Origin: Caenorhabditis remanei
Taxonomy: Eukaryota > Nematoda > Chromadorea > Rhabditida > Rhabditidae
DNA length: 64,000 bases
Direction of reading: 5' to 3'
Assembly (NCBI RefSeq): GCF_010183535.1
Contig: NC_071332.1
Coordinates: forward strand, 22,134,001 to 22,198,000
The notes under the pieces were generated by a model. That model was given only the letters and a program-made list of their open reading frames with translations, ran no database searches and was not told the origin of the DNA. Below are positions 38,991 to 53,903 of this stretch, piece after piece (positions within the stretch are counted from its first letter, which is position 1; every line of letters begins with the position of its first letter). The position numbers were made by a program, and so were the translations under genes.

Positions 38991-41900
38991 ATGTTGCTAT
39001 CCCATGGCGAAAGCCGCCAGTCATTCAAACAAAAAAAGGCGGAAGAAAAGCGGAGACGAAGTTCATCGGGTCATCAACCACAGGCTAAACAGAGTCTTGC
39101 CGTTCTGGCTCAGTTGATGTTGCCAGCGTTGATAGAAGAGCATACTGCACAGGTTCATAAATCACTAATAATAAGTATGATGAGAAATGATAACTCATTT
39201 TTAGCAAGAAGAAGTGCTCGTACCAACACACTACCGGGCAGACGGATCGATAGCTTCAGTGGCCACAAATCGGCGGCATGTTCTGCAACGGGTGAACTTG
39301 CTGCAACGAGCAAACGGCCAGATGAGGAAAGGAGCCGCAGGCGTGTGGGATGTAAGTTTTGATAAATTGGGTATTTTGGACCAAGGATATTGGAAAATCG
39401 GTTAAAGTCTGAAAGGTTTTGGAGCCCTCCCTGTTCAGAAAAGTTCAGCTGGACTAAAGTCCAACGGGATTCCTCTGGGTAAAGGCTATGCATAAAAGAA
39501 ACCAACTTAAAGGCATAAGGATACCGTAAAAACGGTATATGTAATAGAACATCACCTTCTACATGCTTAAAATTCCCCACTAGCGTTTTCCTGGACATTT
39601 TTCATTATTCCGATAAAAATCAGCGTGATTAGTATAGCATTATAAATAGCAAACAGATTGTCTAGAAAAGTATTTAGTGTACTTTTAGGAGCCTCCAAAT
39701 CCCAAAAACTTCACTGGAAGGCAGTTTAAAAATATAACAGCATGCCGTTATAATCCAGTTTTTACGGTAATTTAAATTTGTTTTAAACATCACTCTTACT
39801 AAATTCTGACCCAAAATCCTCAATTTCATTACCCTTCATCGGAAGTTCTTGTGATCTCCGTCCCCTTTTATCTCACTAGTGCCTAGAAGTGCTCAAATCC
39901 AAATATCCTGTGAGAAGGGTCCCCTTGAAAAAGGGGAAAGAGATGGAGACAATTGGCTTAAATAGAAGAGGTCCTCTCTTTCGCTCCGTTCACTTGATTT
40001 AATATAAACGACCTCTCTCCTCTCCTATCCAAAGGTCTCTTCTTTATCTGCCCTGTGACGTGTAACGGGGAAAAAATGTTTGGAAATATTCTACCGAATA
40101 CTAGCAATGTGAGTTTTGTACTAGAACCCAATAGAGTTTTTATGGTTTTTAGATTGCCGGACGAGCCCATCTTGCTGGAAAACGGAAAGTGGAACAATTG
40201 CAGCAAAAGCCTCCACTATGGCTGGTTATATTGAATAGAGCATATCATAAATATGGATTGAAGGTCAGGGTTTTTTTACTGGTGTTTAGAAGAATTTAGA
40301 AAAAAGTTTTTTTCCAGCACGCAGTCCTAATAATTGTTTTTCTCATTTATTGCATTGCCGGTGGTCTAGTCTTCTGGCTTATTGAGGAGCCTTATCAATC
40401 GGAACTCAGAGACAAATGGTATCAAAAAATCGATTACAATAGAACAGAACGAGTGGATATTATGATGAAGAAAGTGTTCAATAATTCGGATTTCTTAATT
40501 TATATCAAGGGAAACACATCGACACGGTTGGCACAGTTTTTTAAGGAGTAAGAGATTTTTTTAAAGATCCTACCTGTCCTAGAAGAGAAATCTTGGTAGA
40601 CGCGGCTTTCCAACGATCTATAAATTTGGTTATAGGTACTTTCGACTACGGGGAGTCCATTTCTGCAGCCAATTCTCGCTGAATGTCTCTACGAGCCGAG
40701 TTATGAGCTCTCAAACTTTTCATATGGTTAAGCTTTTTCACATGGAATTCCCAATCGGAAGCATATACGCCACCGCGCGGTTCCATTTGCGTTCCTCAAC
40801 GGTTTACCTGTCTTCGTACGTTCCAAAAATAAAAAAATCTTGCGTATACTATTTGACGATTCGAAATTCCATGTGAAAAAGCTTGTCCATATAATAAGTT
40901 TGAGAGCTCATAACTCGGCTCGCAGAGACATTTAGCCGGTTTTGAACTCTTGTAGTCGTAAGTACCTATAACCAAATTTATAGATCGTTTATTGTCGCAA
41001 CAAAAAAGTTCCGACATTTTTTCCCCCTCGGTGTTTGCGGACTCAAGCCAAAATTTGATAATTTTGGCTTGAGTCCGCAAACACCGACGAGGAAAAAATG
41101 TCGGAACTTTTTTATTTCGATAATAAAAGTTGCGTCGCCAAAGACTTCCCTTGTAAGGTTTTTGCTTTCAGAGAATTTGCCTCTTATGAGAATCAACTCG
41201 GTGTTAAATGGAGTCAACAAAAAATGGACTGGGATTTCTGGAATGCTGTGCTATTTGCGGGTACTATATGCACTACTATAGGATATGGGCACATTTATCC
41301 GATGACTGATGCAGGGAGGCTACTCACCATGTGTTTTGCACTATTTGGTTAGTTTTTAAGTAGTCTTTTCGATTTGTAGTCTATGTGAAATTTCAGGTAT
41401 TCCTCTCATGCTGCTAGTGCTTCAAGATTTTGGAAAACTTCTGACAATCACCATGAAGTTTCCATGGTTTCAAACGAAACGGCTTATGAGACGAATAATG
41501 AGATGTTGTACGAAGCAACCGATAGAGGAGATGAAGGAAATTGAGAAGCAGGAACGTCATGATTTGGATATTTTTGATCTTCCATTACCAGTTGGTATCG
41601 GCTTGATTGTAGTTTGGGTGAGTAAATTAAATTTGGCGTGGGGCACATCATATATTCTATTTTACAGATTTTCATCTGCTCCTTTGTCTTATCGGTTTGG
41701 GATCATAACTGGACACTCCTCGAGTCTTTCTACTTTTTCTTCACCTCTTTATCTACAGTAGGGCTCGGTGACTTAGTCCCATCGTCCCCTCGTCTCTTGA
41801 TAACAATGTTTGGTTTTATTCTTGTTGGACTGTCACTTGTCTCAATGGTTATCAATCTTCTGCAGGCTAAGGTAAGGATTCTTGATTTTGGATTTTTCTC

Positions 41901-42505
41901 TACTATTCCTAATGATATTTTCCAGATGAAATCCACATACGAAGCGGGTCGAAACGAGGATAAATCGGTTGTCCATCATGCTCACCATCACGCATTACCG
42001 ACTTCACTTGGTGTAATGCGATGCTATTCAGTAGATGAAGAAAAGAAAGCAGATGTATCGGAGAGGAGTTTGTCAAGGTCCACTCAAACAAGTTTGAGTT
42101 TACCTGGAGTTAGGCAGGTGAGGTTTAGTTATTCAGTTGGGTGTGCTTAGAAGGAGAACAGTTTTCGAGATGCTGATAAGAAAAAAAACTGATAAGAAAA
42201 TGTATTATTATTATAATTATACACTCCATTAATAATTACACACTCCATTAAAATCAATATTTTCCCAGGTGGTCCTCCGCTCAGACGGTGTCCATTGGGT
42301 GCACACTGACACCTCCTCACCCACAAAGTCGCCCGACGAAGTCACGAATCTTGTGGAAATGGAGACGGCGCTCCGAGTGTGCGAACAAATTGGGGATAAT
42401 AATAATGAAGAATATTCGGAAGGCGAATCTCTTATTTGTGAAGCAGAAGCGCTTCTGGAGTTGGGAGAGTGTCTTTCGGATTTGGAACGATGTGATAGCA
42501 TTTGA
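38991..42505 (+). CDS. Two-pore-domain potassium channel, TWK family (559 aa, nine exons)
   Basis: Exons 38991-39152, 39205-39351, 40153-40263, 40318-40547, 41172-41347, 41397-41617, 41668-41871, 41926-42117 and 42269-42505, phases consistent. Order: cytosolic Lys/Arg-rich N-terminus, M1 (AVLIIVFLIYCIAGGLVFWL), an extracellular cap with NRT/NNS/NTS glycosylation sites, P1 with TTIGYGH, M2, a basic loop, M3, P2 with STVGLGD, M4, and a Ser/acidic cytoplasmic tail. Both selectivity filters are intact (GYG and GLG), as in K2P leak channels that set resting potential. The first donor (GTTCAT) is weak. A separate first exon at 40076-40108 splices in frame to exon 3. Intron 4 contains two palindromes. 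The subfamily member is not assigned. Confidence 0.88.
40076..40108 (+). CDS. Candidate alternative first exon of the TWK channel
   Basis: ATG followed by 11 codons (MFGNILPNTSN), then a GTGAGT donor in phase 0, which matches the acceptor at 40152. It would make a short N-terminal isoform from an internal promoter. Confidence 0.5.
40612..40989. repeat. Palindromic element in TWK intron 4
   Basis: AACGATCTATAAATTTGGTT...AACCAAATTTATAGATCGTT ends with matching inner segments (TATAGGTACTT, GAGCTCTCAAACTT). Confidence 0.85.
40990..41128. repeat. Near-perfect short palindrome in TWK intron 4
   Basis: The arms (AAAAAAGTTCCGACATTTTT, CGGTGTTTGCGGACTCAAGC) are almost perfect reverse complements, with a spacer of a few bases around ATTTGATAATTTT. 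It lies just before the exon at 41172. Confidence 0.88.
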
Positions 42506-43268
42506 TTCATGATTTTTTTTGTGTTCGGTTAAAAAAATTACGTATGAAGTTTATTCAATTATTTATTTAATTCTAATTTGAAATATATAAAACACTATGC
42601 CATTTGATAAATAAATCGCTTATTGCGAAATCGATACATCTTCTCTATTACTTGATGGCATCAAGTTGATAGGCCGATGTAAACGTGCTCTATTGCTATC
42701 AGGCGTCCACAGAGAGAAGTCCTAAAACGAAGAATTATTTGCATTTTTTTTCAATTGTTTTTTAAAAATATGAATTTAACTTTAAAATGGGGGAAAATCA
42801 AAACTTCAATTATATATAAATCTGGCAATAGGGGTTCTGAACAAACAAAACTGTGACTAAGTGAAATGCGACAAAATGGAAACTTTCTTATACTTATCTT
42901 AACTTAACTAACTTGACTTAACTAGCTATAACTTAGCTAACTATAACTTAACTTAACTTAACTTTCTTATTTTCGAGATATCTATTAAAGGCTTATTAAT
43001 GACATGTAAAAATGTATTTTACATTTCCTCCTTATTCACGAGCGTCGAGAAATTCTTCTTTAGAAGCCTCAGTTAAGCGTTGGTCTAACAGGAGCAAAAC
43101 TTGTTTAAAAAATACATTTCTCACCGCTTGTGAATAAGGTAAAATATGTATTAAAATACATTTTTACACGACTTGAATAACCAGTTATATTCTGTATTCT
43201 TTTGCATCATTAAATCGAATGAACACATAATTGAAGTTAACATTTTTTTAGAACAACTTTTTCAAAAA
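42506..43268. other. Intergenic region with MITE family A copy 2
   Basis: A poly(A)-type AATAAA occurs near 42609. A possible minus-strand terminal exon lies at 42620-42722. A palindromic element at 42988-43184 has TGACATGTAAAAATGTATTTTACAT and ATGTATTAAAATACATTTTTACACGACTTG arms, and internal TTATTCACGAGCG / CGCTTGTGAATAA, related to the element at 21612-21977. The middle has TAACTTAACTTAACT repeats. Confidence 0.65.
42620..42722 (-). CDS. Possible isolated terminal exon of an unseen minus-strand gene
   Basis: It reads from a CGTTTTAG acceptor to TAA, with an ordinary-looking 33-residue translation that starts DFSLWTPDSNRARLHRP. No partner exon with a donor was found to the right. It may be a gene remnant, a nested gene or chance. 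Confidence 0.2.
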
Positions 43269-44905
43269 ATGACTCAATCGGTGTCGAAAAATAACATTTT
43301 ACCGGAGTTTTTGCAATACATGATCGAGATATCTGAGGATCCTGTCGAATTCAAGTCTTTGGAAAAAGAAGCACGCAAGTTTTATGAACACCATCGCAAT
43401 GAGAAACAAATTGATAGTATAGTGGATAGGTATGTAGTTACTGTTAATTTCAAAGCAATAAAATTCGGACGATTTCAGAATAACCAAATCATTCTCAGGA
43501 CTTGACTCTTCGCTTGGGGAATACACTCTAAAACAGGAGTTACAAATTGCCTACACTTTCAGATTAGACATTTCAAATGAGATTCGTGAGAAGTGAGTTT
43601 TTCACTGAACTATAAAAATGAAAATTCCTTTTCCAGACTCAAGAAACTTGGTTATCTGGAGATGCATTACTTTAAAATTCAAGGATTTATTTCGAATGAT
43701 GAAGCTTTTCAAGAGATGAAGCGAATCGGAGAGCCGGATGTAAGTAAAAAACTGCGACTTGTTATGAAGATTTAATACATATTAATATTTCAGCCACAAA
43801 ACACTATTGAATATTTTTTTACCATGTCGGAAAAACTCTACATGATCCAATCATTTGAAGATCTTGTAGCTCGGTTCAAGAAATGGAGGAAAGCACAATC
43901 TGGTTGGGGACCAGTAGATGATGAATATTTGTTCAATAAGTAAGCTTAGGCTCCGCCCCCACTTACAACAAAACTCGTGTTTTTAGATTCGCAAACCATT
44001 TGACTGATATTCTCCCCGAATCAGTCAAATTTGTTTATCTCATGCATCTAGTACGCATCAAAAACGGCGGAAAGAAGATGGCATTGCTTAAGGAGATGGA
44101 GAAGGGGTGAGTTATTTTGATTCCAAGGTAAATCAAGTCGGAAATTTTAGATTGGAGAAGGATGGAATATTTTATCAATTCGATGATAACAACAAACTTA
44201 AAAAATTTGAGGTCGAAGAAAGTTTTTATAAAGAGTTCCGTGACCGCTTAGTGGAGATTCGCGTTGAAAGAGGAGAGAATATAAAGGAGTGCTCCGAGAG
44301 ACCAAATGACGAGCAAGAGAACATTGTTTTGAGAAAATCAGAGGTATGGTTTTAATAATTCCAAAAACAAAGAAAACGCTTTTCAGACACCGAAAAGAAC
44401 TTCGCAGTTCCAAAGGTACAAACCTGAGGAGCTCGATGAAATAATTAAATTTATTATCCTCGAAATGAAAGAAAAGAAGGAGGACTTTAATTTGAAAGTA
44501 ACCTGTGAAAAGTATATTAAAAATACCTCATCAAGAAGGAAATGCAGTACAATGGAGACCAAGTGAGTTTTTTTGTAACATTAAAAAAAACTTTCATTTG
44601 TTCGCAGAGTCACCGAAATTCTAAAGAAAAATGTTGTGACGTCAAAACCCTATGATTTGGATACACGAATTCTGATTCATTTTGCTCTAAAATGGCCGCT
44701 TGATGTATTTTTCATTGGAGAGTGAGTTTTACTTATTTTCATAAGATCAGGACAATCTCGTAAGCTTTTCAGATTAGTCGAAGTATTCTATAAAACTCCA
44801 GTTGAAGAATTCGTTTTAAACAAAAATAATAAAGTGATTCGTTACAAGTCAAGGCAAGGATTCAGCCTAGAGCGATCTGACTCGGATTTTATGGAAGCCA
44901 GTTAA
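43269..44905 (+). CDS. Protein made of SPK-domain-like repeats (419 aa, nine exons)
   Basis: Exons 43269-43429, 43479-43592, 43637-43739, 43794-43939, 43987-44106, 44151-44343, 44387-44562, 44608-44721 and 44773-44905, phases consistent. The C-terminal part (DLDTRILIHFALKWPLDVFF, then VEEFVLNKNNKVIRYKS) fits the end of the nematode SPK domain, in which a D..T+....F.L..P.D..F. helix is followed by an aV..D....I..Y strand. Two earlier blocks (about residues 1-110 and 125-220) have the same order of helices and strand pairs, so the protein appears to be three SPK-like units without any SET, PHD or kinase domain. SPK proteins are Caenorhabditis-expanded and of unknown, possibly nuclear, function. 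Single-domain identity is a judgement by eye. Confidence 0.72.
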
Positions 44906-44998
44906 ATGCTTAATTACTCACCTTAATTATTGATTTTCTTGTTTTTTCAATTGTATCAAATTTCAAAATCTTTTTATTTTCCTTCATAATGCATTGTC

Positions 44999-45004
44999 AA
45001 TAAA
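44999..45004 (+). terminator. Poly(A) signal of the SPK gene
   Basis: AATAAA about 95 bp after the stop at 44905. Confidence 0.5.
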
Positions 45005-45253
45005 TTGTTTTTTACTCCCTCTAGTCATTATCAGTAAACTAATATCAATTTCACCCCTGAAAAAAGTTCCTTATCATTTGAATTTTCGTACCAAAAAGGT
45101 AAGAAAAAGACGTCATAAAGTTATATGGAAAGCAGAAAAAAGTTTCCTTGACAAAGTTGTGTTTGATTGACAGGTGCACAAGAGTGAGTCCGTAGTCCGT
45201 CTTATCATCTGAAGAAAAACAAAAAAAATGGCTACAACCATTAAAATGCGTTG

Positions 45254-45260
45254 TATAAAA
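45254..45260 (+). promoter_or_regulatory. TATA box of the acyl-CoA oxidase gene
   Basis: TATAAAA 50 bp upstream of the ATG at 45310, a normal distance for a short 5' leader. Confidence 0.5.
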
Positions 45261-45309
45261 CACCCCTCCGACACCCACAAACTTATCAACCACCGATATT
45301 TTGTCTATT

Positions 45310-48300
45310 ATGCCTCAGTACCAGCCCTATTCTCAAATCACTCAACTATTGCCAGTTTCCAGAATGAATCGTTATATCCAAGACGGGGACAATCCGGATA
45401 TTACTGAAGAACGGAAGAAGGCAACATTTGATGTAGATGGATTTACTGAGTGGTATCATGGAGGAGCGAAGAGATTACAGGTAAATGCTTTACTATTCCT
45501 ATTATATATATATAAATTTTTCTTTTGTCTCAGGCCCGCCGAGAAGTCGAGAAGTACGTTGAGGACCATAAAGAGCTCCAGGATACACGTCCAACACCAT
45601 TTATGAGTCGGGAGGAACTAATCGACAATTCCGTTAGAAAAGTGGCTGGAATGGCTAAGTACCACGAAATGATTGACATGACAAACATCGAGAAGACCAC
45701 TTATTTCATACAGTAAGTCCCAAGTCTTCTGGCAATAAGTTCACAGTTCTTTTCAAAAAATGTTTTAGAATGGTTCATGTCCGCGACGGACAAGCTTTCT
45801 CTTTACACTACCTTATGTTCCTTCCCGTTCTTCAATCCCAAGCTTCCTCAGAACAACTCTCCAAATGGATGCCTCGTGCTGTTTCTGGTACCATTATCGG
45901 AACATACGCTCAAACAGAAATGGGGCACGGGACAAATATTTCAAAACTGGAGACAACCGCTACGTATGACCCAAAAACCCAAGAGTTTGTTATCAACACT
46001 CCGACGGTTAGCGGAGCAAAGTGGTGGCCAGGAAGTCTTGGAAAGTTTTGTAATCATGCAATTGTTGTGGCGAATTTGTGGACTAATGGAAAGTGTGAGG
46101 GACCTCACCCATTTATTGTGCAGCTCAGAGACATGGAGACTCACAAGACCCTTCCTAATCTAAAATCGGGAGATATTGGACCAAAGTTAGGGGTTAATGG
46201 ATCCGATAATGGATATCTACTTTTTGACCAGTTTCGGATCCCAAGAGAGAGCCTGTTGATGCGGCATTCTAAGGTTTTGAATATTCCAAAAACTTATAAC
46301 TCTCATATTATTTATCCAGGTGCTAGCCGATGGAACCTACGTGAAACCACCGCATTCAAAACTTGCTTACGGTGGAATGGTGTTCGTGAGAAGCATGATG
46401 GTTCGAGATATTGCCAATCACCTGGCCAACGCCGTCACAATTGCGACACGCTATTCATGCGTCCGTAGACAAGGAGAGCTGGTTCCTGGAGCCGGTGAAG
46501 TCAAAATTCTAGACTATCAGACTCAACAATATCGCATTTTTCCGTACATGGCAAAAGTGATTGCTTTCAGGATTGCTGGAGAGGAGTTGCAAGTAATTTT
46601 TAAAGTAAGCAATTACTGCGGTAAGCACTTCAACTAAGAAACTGAACTGTGAGTTTTCAGGAAATCTCCAAACAATTGAAGAAAGGTGAAGCCTCCCAAC
46701 TTCCCGATATCCATGCTTTGTCATCTGGACTCAAGGCTCTAGTCACATTTGAAGTGCAGCAAGGAATTGAACAATGTCGGCTGGCATGTGGAGGACATGG
46801 CTACTCACATGCTTCTGGAATTCCAGAGTTGCTAGCTTTTTCATGTGGAAGCTGTACCTACGAGGGAGATAACTTGGTGTTGCTATTGCAAGTGGCTAAG
46901 TGAGTGTTACCCCCCCCCCCCCCCCCCCCCCCCCCCTACACTGCCCGACATAAATATAGAGCCACTTGTGATCATCGACTATCTCACAAAAATGATGATA
47001 CTTCAGGAAGTTTTCAGAATGGCAAAAATATACATTTATTAGCTGAAAAATGTTGCATGCAAAACATTTTAACTCTGCCTCTTTGTTTTTGGAAAAATAA
47101 AAAAAATGTGAAAAATGGCTTCAATCTATCCGACATAAGTATAGAGCCACTCACAAAAAGTGTCAAAAATGAGAAAATTACAAGCTTAAAACTCTGATTT
47201 CGGAATCTTCGTCGAAAGTTGAGTTGGTTAGAGATATTTTTCCAACATTTTCAGTTAAAAAATTTGGAGAAAAATGAGAGTTTCTGCGACTTTTCAAGCC
47301 TCTCCATTTTCAGTTTGTTTTGTCCAAATAAGTTCTATCTAGCATCTGATTTGTGTCTATATCAAGTGTGTAACTCATGAATTAAGGTTTGGTATAGTTT
47401 TTGTAAATATTTGAATCTTTTTGAACAACTTAGGTTGTCTCAAATCAGAAAAGTAGGAAATTTTTTGAAATTTTGCATGCATTTACACAGAAATTTCTGG
47501 TATTTTCCATTTTAACTAGTTTTTTTTTGCTTGTCAGACATCGAACTAGTCTTGTTGTTTTGTTTATAAACATTTATCCTGAATGAGCTCCACTGTAAAT
47601 CAGCAAAGAAAGTAGCAACATGAATTTTCACCTGTATCGTACAGTAGTATATTTTTAGCTCTGGTAAAAAGCGCCGCGCCTTCAGTAAAATTTTGAAATT
47701 GCAACAAATCTATGATAATAACACTAATATATGCGGAATTATTGTCATAATTGCTCATTGAACACAGTTTGATTAACCTGATGATTTTGCTACAACTTTT
47801 CTGATCAAAAATTTCATGTTGCTACTTTTTTTGCTGATTTACAGTGGAGCTCATTCAGGATAAATGTTGATAAACAAAACAACAAGACCAGTTCGGTGTC
47901 TGACAAGCAAAAAAAACTAGTTAAAATGGAAAATACCAGAAATTTCGATGTAAATGCATGCAAAATTTCAAAAAATTTCCAAATATTCGGATTTGAGATG
48001 ACCTAAGTTGTTCAAAAGGATTCAAATACTCACATAAACTATACTAAACCCTAATTCATGAGTTACACACTTAATATTGAAAAAAATCAGATGCTAGATA
48101 GAACTTATTTGGACAAAACAAACTGAAAATTGAGAGGCTTGAAAATTCGCAGAAATTCTCATTTTTCTCAAAATTTTTTAACTGAAAATGTTGGAAAAAT
48201 ATCTCTAACCAACTCAACTTTCGACGAAGATTCCGAAATCAGTGTTTTAAGCTTGTAATTTTCTCATTTTTGACACTTTTTGTGAGTGGCTCTATACTTA

Positions 48301-49312
48301 TGTCGGATAGATTGAAGCCATTTTTCACATTTTCTCGATTTTTCCAAAAATAAATAGGCAGAGTTAAAATGTTTTGCATTCAACATTTTTCAGCTAATAA
48401 ATGTATATTTTTGCCATTCTAAAAACTTCCTGAAGTATCATCATTTTTGTGAGATAGTCGATGATCACAAGTGGCTCTATATTTATGTCGGGCAGTGTAT
48501 AATTTATATGTACATAAGATGTGCATTCTCTTCAGATACCTCATGAAAGTGGCCGCTTCAGAAGGACTGAATACGACTGGGATCTGTGGATATCTTCATA
48601 AAAAGAGTCAATCAAATGTCTCTACACTGTCAAGTCACAAAACCTATAATGACCATCAGATCGTTCAAGACTTTGAGCACGCTACTAGAAGAGTCGTTCT
48701 CCAAGCGTTCAACAAGTTGAAGACTGAAAGTGCCATGTATAAGAGTCATGAAGCATGGAATAGGTGTTCCGTGGAGTTGACCAAGGCCGCGAGGGTAAGT
48801 GCACCTCTAGGAACCAAGAATCAGAAATAAAAGTTATCATTGCAGTGGCACATTCGTCTCTACATCGTTCGAATCTTGCTCCTCAAGGTCTCGCAAGCTC
48901 CAGAAGATATCCGTCCTGTTTTGAGAACACTTGCCAAGCTATACATCTTTGACCTACAAGTTTCAAATAAGGGCAGTTTCATGGAGAACAGATATATGAC
49001 ACTCCAACAAATCGATGAGCTAAAAAGTGGTGTTTCGGAGTGCGTAGAGATTCTCTCAGTGAGTAGAGAGATGTGTCATAAACTTACTGTTCCAGAGCCC
49101 TCGCCACCATTCGCACTGACGCTGTCTCTATTGTGGACGCCTTCGCAATCCATGAAATTGAATTGAAGAGTGTGCTGGGTCGACGGGATGGAAATGTGTA
49201 CCCGGCGTTGATGGAATGGACTACACACAGTCATCTGAATAAAAAAGATGTTCCGGATGCATTCGAGAAGTACTTGAAGCCAATTATGGAGAAGATTAGG
49301 GCTAAAATTTAG
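45310..49312 (+). CDS. Peroxisomal acyl-CoA oxidase (about 685 aa, eight exons; last junction out of phase)
   Basis: Exons 45310-45480, 45534-45712, 45769-46273, 46320-46592, 46661-46899, 48536-48794, 48846-49058 and about 49096-49312. FAD/substrate motifs: TYAQTEMGHGTNISKLETTA, KWWPG, and CGGHGYSHASG, followed by TYEGDN carrying the catalytic Glu. It catalyses the first, hydrogen-peroxide-producing step of peroxisomal beta-oxidation; in Caenorhabditis this family also trims ascaroside pheromone side chains. The C-terminus KIRAKI is a possible weak PTS1. At the last junction exon 7 ends in phase 0 (TCA/GTGAGT), but the conserved final frame (ATIRTDAVSIVDAF...) needs phase 2, and the intron would be only 37 nt. 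This may be a real lesion, an indel, or an unusual splice. Intron 5 contains a 1.56-kb palindrome. Confidence 0.85.
46910..46936 (+). repeat. Run of about 27 cytosines
   Basis: Uninterrupted C tract just after the exon 5 donor, directly adjoining the palindromic element. Length may be affected by sequencing or assembly. Confidence 0.9.
46939..48497. mobile_element. 1.56-kb palindromic element with TA target duplication
   Basis: It begins CACTGCCCGACATAAATATA and ends in the reverse complement TATATTTATGTCGGGCAGTG, flanked by TA on both sides. The two arms (about 780 bp each) are near-complementary throughout, for example CAGTGGAGCTCATTCAGGAT on both strands near the middle. No transposase frame. 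Consistent with a non-autonomous Tc1/mariner-type foldback element. Confidence 0.85.
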
Positions 49313-49752
49313 AATATATTGAATTTTTTTCTAAATCGTGAGAATAAATAGTTTACTTTTCAAAAAGTTGAGTTTTTCTGAAACTAAAATGTTATTGTTA
49401 GAATGTATCATACCTCGCTGAGAAAAACTAAAGAAAAAATCAGTAGATCGACCATCTATGAGGGTTGGAAAAGGATTTTGGACTAATTGGTGGAGAAATA
49501 CATTTTCTGAGTCTTTCCCAACGTTCTGTTTTACACAATTCTAAACTGTTCATGACTTGTGTTCTCTGAGGTCTGCCGTTCCACACAGATTTTCCGAAAT
49601 AAGTTTTTGTTGCAATACGCTTCACCAAATTCACCAATTTTGAGCCAGTGAGCAGTCATGCGAACATCCGGACATCCGGTGTCAAAACGCTCCTTCCCTC
49701 AAATCTATCCCTTTTTTATTTTTCCTATTAAATCCCCCAACTTACCTAAATA
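49313..49752. other. Intergenic region between acyl-CoA oxidase and TTLL genes
   Basis: 440 bp containing the upstream poly(A) signal. I see no gene. It presumably holds the TTLL promoter. Confidence 0.5.
49343..49348 (+). terminator. Poly(A) signal of the acyl-CoA oxidase gene
   Basis: AATAAA 31 bp after the stop. Confidence 0.6.

Positions 49753-53903
<4,151 letters not shown>

Larger units (their letters stand above)
44906..45309. other. Intergenic region before the acyl-CoA oxidase gene
   Basis: Contains the SPK poly(A) signal, no other gene, and a TATA box at 45254-45260. Confidence 0.5.
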
